Assembly: GCF_000718515.1 (NCBI RefSeq)
Contig: NZ_JNZS01000002.1
Coordinates: 186,001-250,000 of the forward strand
Length of the DNA stretch: 64,000 nucleotides
Reading direction: 5' to 3'
From: Micromonospora parva
Lineage (GTDB): Bacteria; Actinomycetota; Actinomycetes; Mycobacteriales; Micromonosporaceae
Shown here: positions 53,055 through 61,944 of the stretch, one piece after another
Position numbering within the stretch: the stretch's first letter is position 1
How the letters are laid out: each line of letters opens with the position of its first letter
Notes under the pieces: generated by a model
Seen by the model: only the letters and a program-made list of their open reading frames with translations
Databases searched by the model: none
Told to the model about the DNA's origin: nothing
Position numbers and translations under genes: made by a program

Positions 53055-53762
53055 CTACCGGTCGTTAAACCCGCCGACGATGGCCGATCGGTTGGACTTT
53101 GCACCCTTGAGCTGCTCAGACCACGGCACGACCGGCCGGGCGCCGCCGGCCAGGACTGCCGCGTGCACCGCTCGGGCGAGCGCGGCGCCCCAGGTGGAGC
53201 GCGGCCCGCCGTACGCGGCCTCCGGCCCGTCCACCGGGCAGAGCACGGTGACCGCGTCGGTGGGCGTGCCGGTCCCGGGCACCCCCAGCTCGGTGATCGC
53301 CTGGGTCTTCGCCTCGGTCGCGGTGGCCACCGCGTTGACGAGTGCCGAGTCGGCGAGCCGGGCCGGCACGTACACCACGATGTTGACTGTGCCGACGCGT
53401 TCGGCGAGCGCGGCCGGCGTCGGCGCGGCCGCGGGCACCGGCGTGCCGAGCCCGACCGTCGCCCAGGCCCGCACCCCGGTGTCGGTCCGCGCCACCACCT
53501 CGGCCACATCGACGCCGGTCAGCAGACCGACCCCGGCGCCGTCGAGGGCCAGCTCAGCGGCGAGCGAGGCCAGGTGCGCCGCGGGGTCCTCCCGGTCGTA
53601 CGACATCGGTACCGTCGCGTTCAGCACCCACCGCCGGACCCCGATGCCACCGCCCAGCGGGCCACTGCTCACCGCCCGCAGCGGGACGTCCGCGCGCCAG
53701 ACGAGCAGCGGGACGTGCCGCCCGTCCTCGGCGCGGCTGGTCAGAATCGGCTCGCTTAGCAC
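53055..53762 (-). CDS. cbiZ: adenosylcobinamide amidohydrolase
   Basis: 235-aa CbiZ-type enzyme that removes the aminopropanol group of (pseudo)cobinamides so they can re-enter B12 synthesis. Family segments: [58 protein letters not shown] and [21 protein letters not shown] place the start at GTG 53760-53762 ([10 protein letters not shown]); a TTG at 53789 is less likely. It heads the six-gene leftward operon, divergent from crp, and no other cobalamin gene is present. Confidence 0.9.
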   Translation of the reverse strand: MLSEPILTSRAEDGRHVPLLVWRADVPLRAVSSGPLGGGIGVRRWVLNATVPMSYDREDPAAHLASLAAELALDGAGVGLLTGVDVAEVVARTDTGVRAWATVGLGTPVPAAAPTPAALAERVGTVNIVVYVPARLADSALVNAVATATEAKTQAITELGVPGTGTPTDAVTVLCPVDGPEAAYGGPRSTWGAALARAVHAAVLAGGARPVVPWSEQLKGAKSNRSAIVGGFNDR

Positions 53763-53805
53763 GTCGGGCAGGTTACGCCCACCGATCAAGATTCCAGGGG
53801 CGACC

Positions 53806-53834
53806 TCTGATTCATGCTCACGTGCGCCTAGACT
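53806..53834 (+). promoter_or_regulatory. candidate crp promoter
   Basis: A -10-like TAGACT at 53829-53834 with a weak -35 (TCTGAT, 53806-53811) 17 bp upstream, about 70 bp before the crp start. Motif-based only. Confidence 0.35.
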
Positions 53835-53905
53835 TGGCGGCGCGCGAGGGGATCAGCGGACGGCGGCCCCGGCCGACGGACGGCACGCGCAACCGGAGGT
53901 GCGCA

Positions 53906-54583
53906 ATGGACGAGGTACTGGCCCGCAGCGGGATCTTCCAGGGTGTTGACCCGGAAGCTGCCGAGGCGCTTGCCAAGGAGATGGAGACGATCGAGGTCCG
54001 CAAGGGCGAGATCGTCTTCAATGAGGGCGAGCCCGGTGACAGCCTCTACATCCTGCTGTCCGGGAAGATCAAGGTTGGTCGCCGCGCGGCGGACGGCCGG
54101 CAGAACCTGATCGCGGTGATGGGGCCGTCGGACATGGTCGGTGAGCTGTCGCTCTTCGACCCGGGTCCGCGTACGGCGACCGCTACCGCGGTGACCGACA
54201 CCCGGCTGGTGCGGCTGCGTAAGCAGGCGCTGCGGCCGTGGCTCAACAACCGCCCGGAGATCGCCGAGCAGTTGCTCCGGGTGTTGGCCCGTCGACTGCG
54301 CCGGACCAACGACTCGCTCGCCGACCTGATCTTCACGGACGTGCCGGGCCGGGTCGCCAAGAACCTGCTGCAGATGGCGGGTCGCTTCGGCACCCGCGAC
54401 GGTGGCGTTCTGCGGGTGACCCACGACCTCACCCAGGAGGAGATCGCCCAACTCGTCGGCGCCTCCCGGGAGACCGTCAACAAGGCGCTGGCCGACTTCG
54501 CCTCGCGCGGTTGGCTGCGCCTGGACGGCAAGAGCATCATCATTCTGGACCCGGAGCGCCTGGCCCGTCGCGCCCGCGTCTGA
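53906..54583 (+). CDS. crp: Crp/Fnr-family cAMP-responsive regulator
   Basis: 225-aa regulator; ATG 53906 follows GGAGG. The cyclic-nucleotide-binding domain ([21 protein letters not shown], then the phosphate-binding cassette [18 protein letters not shown]) is followed by a long helix and a winged helix-turn-helix ([30 protein letters not shown]). It corresponds to the actinobacterial global regulator group Rv3676/GlxR. In mycobacteria this gene is also beside nth, so the synteny supports orthology. Confidence 0.95.
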   Translation: MDEVLARSGIFQGVDPEAAEALAKEMETIEVRKGEIVFNEGEPGDSLYILLSGKIKVGRRAADGRQNLIAVMGPSDMVGELSLFDPGPRTATATAVTDTRLVRLRKQALRPWLNNRPEIAEQLLRVLARRLRRTNDSLADLIFTDVPGRVAKNLLQMAGRFGTRDGGVLRVTHDLTQEEIAQLVGASRETVNKALADFASRGWLRLDGKSIIILDPERLARRARV

Positions 54584-54594
54584 GTGGCACAGCA

Positions 54595-54634
54595 CGTCCC
54601 CGCCTGCGGCCGGTGCCGGCCGCAGGCGGGGACG
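54595..54634 (+). terminator. strong terminator after crp
   Basis: Perfect 19-bp stem (54595-54613 with 54616-54634) and a 2-base loop, followed by TTT; 11 bp past the crp stop. The most convincing terminator in the window. Confidence 0.88.
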
Positions 54635-54697
54635 TTTGCCATCTGCCTGGCGCAGAATCGCTGGCCCCGGGGCGGTACCAGCGGTGAGGGTGGGGCC

Positions 54698-55441
54698 ATG
54701 GTGAACCGTGTTGCGGTGCTCTCTGACATCCATGGTGTTCTGCCGGCGCTGGAGGCCGTACTGGCTGAGCCGGACGTCGCCACCGCCGATCTGATCGTGC
54801 TCACCGGTGACATCGCCGCGGGTCCGCAACCGGTCGAGGTGCTGGACGTGCTCGCCGACCTTGGCGACCGGGTGTGCTGGGTCGGTGGCAACGCCGATCG
54901 CGAGCTGGTCGAGGCCCGGGCCGGGCATCCCGCGTCGATCGAGGTGTCGAACTGGGCCGCCGGGCAACTGCGTGATGACCAGGTGGCCCGGCTGGGCGCG
55001 CTGCCGGCGACGGTGACGTTGGAGGTAAACGGCCTCGGGCCGACGCTGTTCTGCCACGCAACGCCCCGCGACGACGAGGAGGTAGTGCTCGTCGACTCCC
55101 GGTTGGGCCGCTGGACGGAGGTGTTCGACGGTCTTCCCGCCGAGGTTTCCACGGTGGTCTGCGGCCACACGCACATGCCCTTCACCCGGCTGGTCGACCG
55201 GCGGCTGGTGGTGAACCCGGGCAGCATCGGCATGCCATACGGGGGCGCGGGGGCGTGGTGGGCGCTGCTCGGGCCGGGCGTCCAACTGCGCCGCACCGCC
55301 TTCGACATGGACGCCGCCTGCGCGCGGGTGGCAGCGGAGTCGACCTTCCCCGATGCCGCCGCCTGGGCCGACGAGTACCTGCGCTCCCGACACAGCGACG
55401 CCGACGCGCTGACCGTCTTCGGCCCCCGCGACGGCCGCTGA
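54698..55441 (+). CDS. calcineurin-like metallophosphoesterase (YfcE/MJ0936 type)
   Basis: 247-aa protein starting at ATG 54698 (MVNRVAVLSDIHGVLPALEAVL). The metal-binding motifs are in order: DIHG, VLTGDIAAGPQP, GGNADRE, FCHATP and CGHTHMPF, then NPGSIGMPYGG. The family includes phosphodiesterases and phosphatases of unknown physiological substrate. It stands alone after crp, with a terminator before it and a repeat-rich intergenic region after it. Confidence 0.92.
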   Translation: MVNRVAVLSDIHGVLPALEAVLAEPDVATADLIVLTGDIAAGPQPVEVLDVLADLGDRVCWVGGNADRELVEARAGHPASIEVSNWAAGQLRDDQVARLGALPATVTLEVNGLGPTLFCHATPRDDEEVVLVDSRLGRWTEVFDGLPAEVSTVVCGHTHMPFTRLVDRRLVVNPGSIGMPYGGAGAWWALLGPGVQLRRTAFDMDAACARVAAESTFPDAAAWADEYLRSRHSDADALTVFGPRDGR

Positions 55442-55636
55442 GCCGGCAGCCTGACGGCGCAACGGCGGCGCAACGGCGGCGGGCCGAGGCATGGAGCCGA
55501 CGGTCCGAGACGGCGCACAGCTGGCGGCCCGTCGCTGGGAAGACCGCCCGACAGCCGCTGACACGGCGTCCGGCGGTCGCCGAGCAGGCATCCGACGGGC
55601 CACGCCGGCAGCACTCCGATTACGGGTCAGGGGCCC

Positions 55637-55664
55637 TTTGGAGCTGAATCGTTTGCGGCATCAG
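55637..55664. repeat. left part of a palindromic repeat
   Basis: Begins TTTGGAGCTGA and continues through TCGTTTGCGGCATCAG. The left arm is complete and the right arm is lost. It shares the central stretch with 55827-55853. Confidence 0.7.
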
Positions 55665-55700
55665 CGGTCGGCGATCGGCAGGCCGATCCAAGGCAAGGCC

Positions 55701-55819
55701 AGTGGGCGACGGGCAGTGGGCATCAGGCATCAGGCATCAGCAACGGGCAACGGGCAATCGGCAAGGAGCAAGGGGCAAGGGGCGATGGGCAACGGGCAGC
55801 GGGCAGCGGGCAGCGGGGC
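55701..55819. repeat. heptanucleotide tandem array, about 17 units
   Basis: 119 bp of imperfect 7-bp units, consensus about (A/G)(A/C/T)CGGGC, with one phase slip near 55740. Sub-blocks of ATCAGGC, ACGGGCA, AGGGGCA and GCGGGCA show local expansion. Likely variable in copy number between strains. Confidence 0.75.
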
Positions 55820-55826
55820 CGACGGG

Positions 55827-55853
55827 TGATTCGTTTGTGACATCAGCTCCAAA
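55827..55853. repeat. right part of a palindromic repeat
   Basis: Runs TGATTCGTTTGTGACA and ends TCAGCTCCAAA, the complement of the left arm at 55637. Together the two pieces give an element with 11-bp inverted arms around TCGTTTG. Confidence 0.7.
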
Positions 55854-55991
55854 GCGAGGCCACTGCCCCCATGCCGTCTCCTGGGCGGCGCCACCATGAC
55901 CCACCCGAAGTCCCGTCACCCGTCCACTGCGCCCTTCGCGGGGCCCGAGCCCGCCCGGCTCGCGCCCGAGCGACACAGGCCTAGAAAAAGT

Positions 55992-56025
55992 CAGTCTTGA
56001 CTGTTTGTTTCGTAGGCCCCAGGCT
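55992..56025 (+). promoter_or_regulatory. tetR promoter with an operator over the -35
   Basis: -35 TTGACT (55997-56002), 17-bp spacer, -10-like CAGGCT (56020-56025), and GTG 7 bp further, so the message may be leaderless. The perfect palindrome CAGTC-TT-GACTG (55992-56003) overlaps the -35 and is a plausible autoregulatory site. Confidence 0.5.
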
Positions 56026-56031
56026 GTTCGC

Positions 56032-56637
56032 GTGCCCCCCGCATCGACGCGTGTCCCCCAGCAGGAACGCAGCCGCGCCACCCAGGCCCGGCTGCTGGAG
56101 GCGACCGTCGACTGCCTGATCGAGCACGGTTGGTCCGGCACCACGACCACCGTCGTCGCGGCGCGGGCCGGTGTTTCCCGTGGGGCTCAGCTGCACCACT
56201 ACCCGACGAAGGCGGCGCTGGTCACGGCCGCCGTGGCTCACCTGGCCGAGCGTCGGGCCGACGAGTTGCGCACCGAGGCCGAAGCGTTGCCTGCTGGCCC
56301 ACAACGGTTGGACCGGGTCGTCGACCTGCTCGCCGTGGCGTTCACCGGTCCGCTTTTCGTGGCCGCGCTCGAGCTCTGGGTCGCCGCCCGCACCGACCGG
56401 GAACTCCGCGACGCCCTGGTGCCGCTGGAGGCGACGGTCGGGCGGGAGATGCACCGGCTCACCGTCGCCCTGCTCGGTGTCGACGAGCGTCGACCCGGCG
56501 TCCGCGAAGCGGTGCAGGCCACCCTCGACCTGCTCCGCGGGCTCGGGGTGGCCAACCTGCTCAGCGACGACTCGGCCCGCCGGGCCGCCCTGCTGACCAC
56601 CTGGAAGCGCCAGCTCACCACTCTGCTCACCCCCTGA
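56032..56637 (+). CDS. TetR-family regulator of the downstream catabolic operon
   Basis: 201-aa regulator. GTG 56032 is chosen because the promoter -10 lies just before it. Helix-turn-helix in [37 protein letters not shown] (about residues 24-60). The C-terminal domain has the [19 protein letters not shown] segment common in regulators of fatty-acid and acyl-CoA catabolism. It stands 37 bp before the first catabolic gene on the same strand and probably represses the operon until an acyl-CoA or terpenoid inducer binds. Confidence 0.9.
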   Translation: MPPASTRVPQQERSRATQARLLEATVDCLIEHGWSGTTTTVVAARAGVSRGAQLHHYPTKAALVTAAVAHLAERRADELRTEAEALPAGPQRLDRVVDLLAVAFTGPLFVAALELWVAARTDRELRDALVPLEATVGREMHRLTVALLGVDERRPGVREAVQATLDLLRGLGVANLLSDDSARRAALLTTWKRQLTTLLTP

Positions 56638-56674
56638 CCGCCGGCCGCACCGGCCCCCACCGACCGGAGGCACC

Positions 56675-57472
56675 ATGGTCGACCTCAGCGACCTGCTCAC
56701 GGACCTGGCCGACGAGTCCGCCCAGCTGGACGCCCTGGTGGCCACACTGCCCGCAGCCGACTGGGCGAGGCCGACCCCCGCGCCGGGCTGGAGCATCGGG
56801 CATCAGATCGCACACCTCGCCTGGACCGACCACGTGGCACTGTTGGCCGCCACCGACGCGGAGGCGTTCTACGCGACGGTGACCTCCGCGCCGGACGTGA
56901 CGCGGATGGTCGACGCGGGGGCCGAGGAGTTCCTGGCACCGCCGGCCGAGCTGCTCGCCCGCTGGCGGGCCGGACGAACCGCGCTCGTCGACGCGCTGGC
57001 CGCCGTTCCGGCCGGTGACAAACTGCCCTGGTACGGCACCCGGATGTCGGCCACCTCGATGGCCACCGCCCGGCTCATGGAGACCTGGGCACACGGCGGG
57101 GACGTCGCCGACGCCCTCGGCGTGGTCCGCCCCGACAGCGACCGGCTTCGGCACGTGGCGCACCTGGGCGTGCGTACCCTCGGGCACGGTTTCATCGCGC
57201 ACGGCCGGGAGGCGCCGACGGCGCCGGTCCGGGTCGAGCTGGTCGGGCCCGGCGGCGACACGTGGAGCTGGGGCCCGGCGGACGCCGCCGACCGGGTCAC
57301 CGGCCCGGCCCGGGACTTCTGCCAGCTGGTCACCCAGCGCCGACACCGTGCGGACCTCGCACTGGTCGCCACCGGGCCGGTCGCCGACGACTGGCTCGAC
57401 GTGGCACAGGCCTTCGCCGGGCCGCCGGGTGACGGCCGCAAGCCGGCTGGCGGGAACGGGGTACGGGCATGA
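56675..57472 (+). CDS. TIGR03084-family putative metal-binding protein (DinB/MDMPI-like)
   Basis: 265-aa protein with the four-helix DinB-like fold of mycothiol-dependent maleylpyruvate isomerases. The N-terminal His is in [22 protein letters not shown], and [17 protein letters not shown] provides the other His/Glu metal ligands. The TIGR03084 group is found in actinobacterial acyl-CoA degradation operons. The reaction is unknown; a mycothiol-related or hydratase role has been suggested only by fold. Stop and start overlap by 4 bp with the next gene (ATGA). Confidence 0.88.
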   Translation: MVDLSDLLTDLADESAQLDALVATLPAADWARPTPAPGWSIGHQIAHLAWTDHVALLAATDAEAFYATVTSAPDVTRMVDAGAEEFLAPPAELLARWRAGRTALVDALAAVPAGDKLPWYGTRMSATSMATARLMETWAHGGDVADALGVVRPDSDRLRHVAHLGVRTLGHGFIAHGREAPTAPVRVELVGPGGDTWSWGPADAADRVTGPARDFCQLVTQRRHRADLALVATGPVADDWLDVAQAFAGPPGDGRKPAGGNGVRA

Positions 57473-59142
57473 TCCGTGTCGGCAACGCCTCCGGCTTCTA
57501 CGGCGACCGGTTCACCGCCTGGCGGGAGATGCTCGACGGCGGTGAGCTGGACGTGCTGACCGGCGACTACCTGGCCGAGTTGACCATGCTGATCCTGGCC
57601 CGGGATCGTCTCCGCGACAGCGACCTGGGCTACGCGAAGACGTTCCTGCGGCAACTGGAGACCTGCCTCGGCACCGCCCTCGACCGAGGGGTGCGGATCG
57701 TGACCAACGCCGGCGGGTTGAACCCGGCCGGCCTGGCCGCGGCCATCGAGAAGCTCGCCAACCGGCTCGGCCTGGCGGCCCGGATCGGATACGTCGAGGG
57801 CGACACGATCCAGCGGCCGGACGCGTTGAGCGCTAACGCCTACCTCGGCGCGTTCGGGATCGCCGCCTGCCTGGACGCGGGTGCCGACGTGGTGGTCACC
57901 GGCCGGGTCACCGACGCGTCGCTGGTGGTCGGCCCGGCCGTCGCCCGGTACGGGTGGGGCCGCGACGACCTCGACGAGCTGGCCGGGGCCACCGTCGCGG
58001 GGCACCTCGTCGAGTGCGGCGCACAGGTCACCGGCGGCAACTTCAGCTTCTTCACCGAACTGCCCGACGGCGGTCACCGGCCCGGGTTCCCGATCGTCGA
58101 GGTGCACTCCGACGGCTCGTCGGTGGTCACCAAGCATCCGGGCACCGGTGGCGCGGTCACCGTGGAGACGGTCACCGCCCAACTGCTCTACGAGATCGGC
58201 GGGCCGTCCTATCTCGGGCCGGACGTGGTCACCCGACTGGACACCGTGGCGCTGCACCCCGACGGGCCGGACCGGGTCCGGGTCTCCGGCGTACGGGGCA
58301 CGCCGCCACCGCCAACCCTCAAGGTGGGCGTCAACAACCTCGGCGGCTTCCGCAACTCGATGACGTTCGTCCTCTGCGGTCTGCACATCGAGGCGAAGGC
58401 GGCACTGGTCCGGGGGCAGATCGAGGAGGCGGTGGGCGCTGACGGGCTGGAGTTCACGCTGGCCCGCACCGACCACGAGAACGCCGCCGACACCGAGGCG
58501 GCCAGCGCCCTGCTGCACGTACACCTGCGTGACGGCGACAAGACGCGGGCCGGTCGGGCGTTCTCGGCCGCCGCGGTGGAGTTGGCCCTGGCCTCGTACC
58601 CGGGCTGCACCCTGACCACGGTGCCCGGCGACGCGACACCGTACGGCGTCTTCACCGCCGACGCGGTGCCGCAGGACGCGGTGGCGCAGGTCGCGGTGCT
58701 GCCCGGTGGCGAGCGGGTGCCGATCGCCCCGCCGATCCGCACCGCCCCCACAGCGCAGGACGAGCCCGCCTCGGGTGGCGAGGTGGCGGTCGACGGCCCG
58801 ACCCGGCGCGGGGCGCTCGGCGAGGTGGTCGGCGCGCGCTCCGGGGACAAGGGCGGGGATGCCAACCTCGGTGTCTGGGCGCGTTCCGACGCCGGGTACG
58901 CCTGGCTGCGGGCCTGGCTGACAGTCGACCGGCTGGCCGAACTACTGCCGGAGACCGCGCCGCTGACCGTGCGGCGCTACGAGTTGTCGAACCTGCGCGC
59001 TGTCAACTTCGTGATCGAGGGCCTGCTCGGCGCGGGGGTGGCCGCGTCCACCCGGTTCGACCCACAGGCCAAGGCGCTCGGCGAACTGCTGCGCGCCCGG
59101 ATCGTCGACCTTCCGGCCGACCTGTCGACGGAGGCGCCGTGA
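57469..59142 (+). CDS. AtuA-like (DUF1446) acyclic terpene utilisation protein
   Basis: 557-aa protein. The DUF1446 domain ([61 protein letters not shown]) occupies residues 1-450. A C-terminal AtuA-type segment follows ([24 protein letters not shown]). AtuA is essential for citronellol/geraniol catabolism in Pseudomonas but its reaction is not settled. Both termini overlap their neighbours by 4 bp, showing tight coupling in the operon. Confidence 0.9.
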   Translation: MIRVGNASGFYGDRFTAWREMLDGGELDVLTGDYLAELTMLILARDRLRDSDLGYAKTFLRQLETCLGTALDRGVRIVTNAGGLNPAGLAAAIEKLANRLGLAARIGYVEGDTIQRPDALSANAYLGAFGIAACLDAGADVVVTGRVTDASLVVGPAVARYGWGRDDLDELAGATVAGHLVECGAQVTGGNFSFFTELPDGGHRPGFPIVEVHSDGSSVVTKHPGTGGAVTVETVTAQLLYEIGGPSYLGPDVVTRLDTVALHPDGPDRVRVSGVRGTPPPPTLKVGVNNLGGFRNSMTFVLCGLHIEAKAALVRGQIEEAVGADGLEFTLARTDHENAADTEAASALLHVHLRDGDKTRAGRAFSAAAVELALASYPGCTLTTVPGDATPYGVFTADAVPQDAVAQVAVLPGGERVPIAPPIRTAPTAQDEPASGGEVAVDGPTRRGALGEVVGARSGDKGGDANLGVWARSDAGYAWLRAWLTVDRLAELLPETAPLTVRRYELSNLRAVNFVIEGLLGAGVAASTRFDPQAKALGELLRARIVDLPADLSTEAP

Positions 59143-60335
59143 GCATCGTGGACACCCCGGAGCGCCGGCAACTGCGCGAACTGACCCGGGCGTTCGTGAC
59201 CCGGGAGGTGTTGCCGCACCTGGACGACTGGGAGCGGGCCGGCGAGGTGCCCCGGGCGTTGCACGCGACCGCCGCGAAGCTCGGCCTGCTCGGCATCGGC
59301 TTCCCGGAGTCGGTCGGTGGCAGCGGCGGTGACCTCCTCGACTCGATCATCGTGACCGAGGAGCTGATCCGCTCCGGCGGCTCGTCCGGGCTGGTGGCGG
59401 CCCTGTTCACGCACGGGATCGCGTTGCCGCACATGGTCGCGACGGCCGGTGCCCGCACCGGCGGCTCGCTGGGCGGTCGGCTCGGCGGCACCGCGTCCCC
59501 AGCCGACGACAGCCTGATCGAGCGGTACGTCCGGCCCACCCTGTCCGGCACGATGATCGGGGCGCTGGCCATCACCGAGCCGGACGGCGGTTCGGACGTG
59601 GCGGGCATCCGCACCACCGCCCGCCGCGACGGCGACCACTACGTGGTGAACGGGTCGAAGACGTACATCACCAGCGGCCACCGGGCCGACTTCGTGACCA
59701 CCGCCGTGTGTACCGACTTCCCCGGCAGCGGTGAACTCACCCTGCTGGTCATCGACAAGGGGTCGCCCGGGTTCACCGTGGGACGCCGGTTGGAGAAGCT
59801 GGGCTGGCACTGTTCGGACACCGCCGAGTTGTCCTTCGCTGACGTGCGGGTGCCGGTCGCCAACCGGATCGGCGCGGAGAACACCGGCTTCCTGGCGATC
59901 ATGCAGCACTTCGCTGCGGAACGGCTGTCGCTGGCGACCCAGGCGTACGCGACCGCGCAGCGCTGCGTCGAGCTGGCGGTGCGTTGGTGCCGGGACCGGG
60001 AGACCTTCGGGCGTCCGCTGGCCAGCCGGCAGCTGATCAGGCACCGGTTGGCCGAGATGCACACCCGCACCGAGGCGGCCCGGTCGTACGTGCACGACGT
60101 CGCCGCTCGGGTGGCTGCCGGCGAGCCGGTGGTGACCGAGGTGGCGATGGCCAAGAACATGGCGGTGGCCGCCTGCGACCACGTCGTCGACCAGGCGTTG
60201 CAGCTGCACGGCGGCTTCGGCTACCTGCGCGACGCCGAGGTGGAGCGGCACTACCGCGACGCGCGGATCCTCGGCATCGGCGGCGGCACCACCGAGATCA
60301 TGAACGAGATCATCGCGAAGGGCATGGGCTTATGA
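59139..60335 (+). CDS. acyl-CoA dehydrogenase, isovaleryl/citronellyl-CoA type
   Basis: 398-aa FAD enzyme. Flavin and substrate motifs: ALAITEPDGGSDVAGIRTTA, YITSGHRADFVTT, LQLHGGFGYLRDAEVERHYRDARI and GGGTTEI. The C-terminal catalytic Glu position of medium-chain enzymes is Gly (GIGGGTTEI). A Glu is kept in FAAERLSLA (about residue 259), the site used by isovaleryl-CoA dehydrogenase. This suits a branched or methyl-branched acyl-CoA, as in AtuD or IVD. The GTG start overlaps the AtuA-like stop. Confidence 0.92.
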   Translation: MSIVDTPERRQLRELTRAFVTREVLPHLDDWERAGEVPRALHATAAKLGLLGIGFPESVGGSGGDLLDSIIVTEELIRSGGSSGLVAALFTHGIALPHMVATAGARTGGSLGGRLGGTASPADDSLIERYVRPTLSGTMIGALAITEPDGGSDVAGIRTTARRDGDHYVVNGSKTYITSGHRADFVTTAVCTDFPGSGELTLLVIDKGSPGFTVGRRLEKLGWHCSDTAELSFADVRVPVANRIGAENTGFLAIMQHFAAERLSLATQAYATAQRCVELAVRWCRDRETFGRPLASRQLIRHRLAEMHTRTEAARSYVHDVAARVAAGEPVVTEVAMAKNMAVAACDHVVDQALQLHGGFGYLRDAEVERHYRDARILGIGGGTTEIMNEIIAKGMGL

Positions 60336-61933
60336 CGATCCTGGACAGCTCGGTTGACCCGTCCGCGCCCTCGTATGTGGCGAACCGGGCGGCGTTGCTG
60401 GAGCGGCTGGCCGAGTTGGACGCCGCGCTGGACCAGGCGCGGGCCGGTGGTGGCGAGAAGTACGTGACCCGGCACCACGCCCGCGGCAAGCTGCTCCCCC
60501 GGGAGCGGATCGAGCTGCTGGTGGACGCCGACAGTCCTTTCCTGGAGTTGTCGCCGGTCGCCGCGTACGGCTCGGACTTCCCCGTCGGAGCCAGCGTGGT
60601 CACCGGTATCGGGGTGGTCGAGGGCGTGGAGTGCCTGATCGTCGCGAACGATCCGACCGTACGCGGCGGCGCTGTCAATCCGTGGTCGCTGGCGAAGACC
60701 CGGCGGGCCGGCGAGATCGCGCTTGCCAACCGGCTGCCCATGGTCAACCTGGTCGAGTCGGCCGGGGCGGATCTGCCCACCCAGGCGGAGATCTTCATCC
60801 CCGGTGGTCGGGTGTTTCGTGACCTCACCCGGCTCTCGGCGGCGGGCATCCCCACTGTCAGCGTGGTCTTCGGCAACGCGACGGCCGGTGGCGCGTACGT
60901 GCCGGGGATGTCCGATCACGTGATCATGATTCGGGACCGGTCCCAGGTCTACCTGGCCGGTCCGCCGCTGGTGAAGATGGCGACCGGCGAGGTCACCGAC
61001 GACGAGTCGTTGGGTGGAGCGGCGATGCACGCCGGCACGTCCGGGCTCGCCGATCACCTGGCCGCCGACGAGCGGGACGGCATCCGGCTGGCCCGGCAGT
61101 GTGTCCGCCGGCTGAACTGGCGTAAGCAGGGCCCGTCGCCGCGTACGGCGGTGCCGCAGCCGCCGAAGTACGACCCGGAGGAGTTGCTCGGCATCACCAG
61201 CGCCGACCTGAAGGTGCCGTTCGACCCCCGGGAGGTGCTGGCCCGGATCCTCGACGGCAGCGACTTCGACGAGTTCAAGCCGGCGTACGGGGACGCGCTG
61301 GTCACCGGTTGGGGCGAGCTGCACGGGTACCCGGTGGGGGTGCTGGCGAACGCCCGAGGGGTGCTGTTCAGCGCGGAGGCGCAGAAGGCGGCCCAGTTCA
61401 TCCAGCTCGCGAACGCCTCGGACACCCCGTTGATCTTCTTGCAGAACACCACCGGCTACATGGTCGGCACCGAGTACGAGCAGCGCGGCATCATCAAGCA
61501 CGGCGCCCTGATGATCAACGCGGTGTCGAACTCGACGGTGCCGCACCTGACGGTGAACCTGGGTGCCTCGTACGGGGCGGGCAACTACGGCATGTGCGGC
61601 CGGGCGTACGAGCCGAGGTTCCTGTTCACCTGGCCGAACGCGAAGTCGGCGGTGATGGGCCCGGCGCAGCTCGCGGGGGTGCTGTCCATCGTGGCCCGGC
61701 AGGCGGCTGCCGCCCGGGGGCGCGACTACGACGAGGAGTCCGACGCGGCGATGCGGATGATGGTCGAGCAGCAGATCGAGTCGCAGTCCGGGGCACTCTT
61801 CCTCTCCGGCCGGCTCTACGACGACGGGGTGATCGATCCTCGGGACACCCGGACCGTCCTCGGGCTCTGCCTCTCGGCGATCCACAACGGACCCGTCAAG
61901 GGTGCCGACGGCTACGGCATCTTCCGGATGTGA
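60332..61933 (+). CDS. acyl-CoA carboxylase carboxyltransferase subunit (AtuC/MccB type)
   Basis: 533-aa beta subunit of a biotin-dependent carboxylase. N-terminal half: KYVTRHHARGKLLPRERIELL, NDPTVRGGAVNPWSLAKTRRA, GNATAGGAYVPGMSDH and GPPLVKMATGEVTDDESLGGA. C-terminal half: FLQNTTGYMVGTEYEQRGIIKHGALM, NLGASYGAGNYGMCGRAYEPRF. This layout matches methylcrotonyl-CoA and geranyl-CoA carboxylases. The ATG overlaps the dehydrogenase stop (ATGA). Confidence 0.94.
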   Translation: MTILDSSVDPSAPSYVANRAALLERLAELDAALDQARAGGGEKYVTRHHARGKLLPRERIELLVDADSPFLELSPVAAYGSDFPVGASVVTGIGVVEGVECLIVANDPTVRGGAVNPWSLAKTRRAGEIALANRLPMVNLVESAGADLPTQAEIFIPGGRVFRDLTRLSAAGIPTVSVVFGNATAGGAYVPGMSDHVIMIRDRSQVYLAGPPLVKMATGEVTDDESLGGAAMHAGTSGLADHLAADERDGIRLARQCVRRLNWRKQGPSPRTAVPQPPKYDPEELLGITSADLKVPFDPREVLARILDGSDFDEFKPAYGDALVTGWGELHGYPVGVLANARGVLFSAEAQKAAQFIQLANASDTPLIFLQNTTGYMVGTEYEQRGIIKHGALMINAVSNSTVPHLTVNLGASYGAGNYGMCGRAYEPRFLFTWPNAKSAVMGPAQLAGVLSIVARQAAAARGRDYDEESDAAMRMMVEQQIESQSGALFLSGRLYDDGVIDPRDTRTVLGLCLSAIHNGPVKGADGYGIFRM

Positions 61934-61944
61934 GGGGTCAATCG

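Larger units (their letters stand above)
55442..56031. other. 590-bp repeat-rich intergenic region
   Basis: Contains a heptanucleotide tandem array (55701-55819) flanked by two halves of a palindromic repeat (55637-55664 and 55827-55853), then the tetR promoter. Open frames here are products of the tandem repeats and are not called as genes. Confidence 0.7.

Noticed and set aside
55491..55899. Open frames of 65-137 codons in the intergenic tandem array
   Set aside because: They owe their length to the 7-bp repeats, which open all frames. The translations are Gly/Gln/Arg low complexity and no start has a convincing ribosome-binding site.
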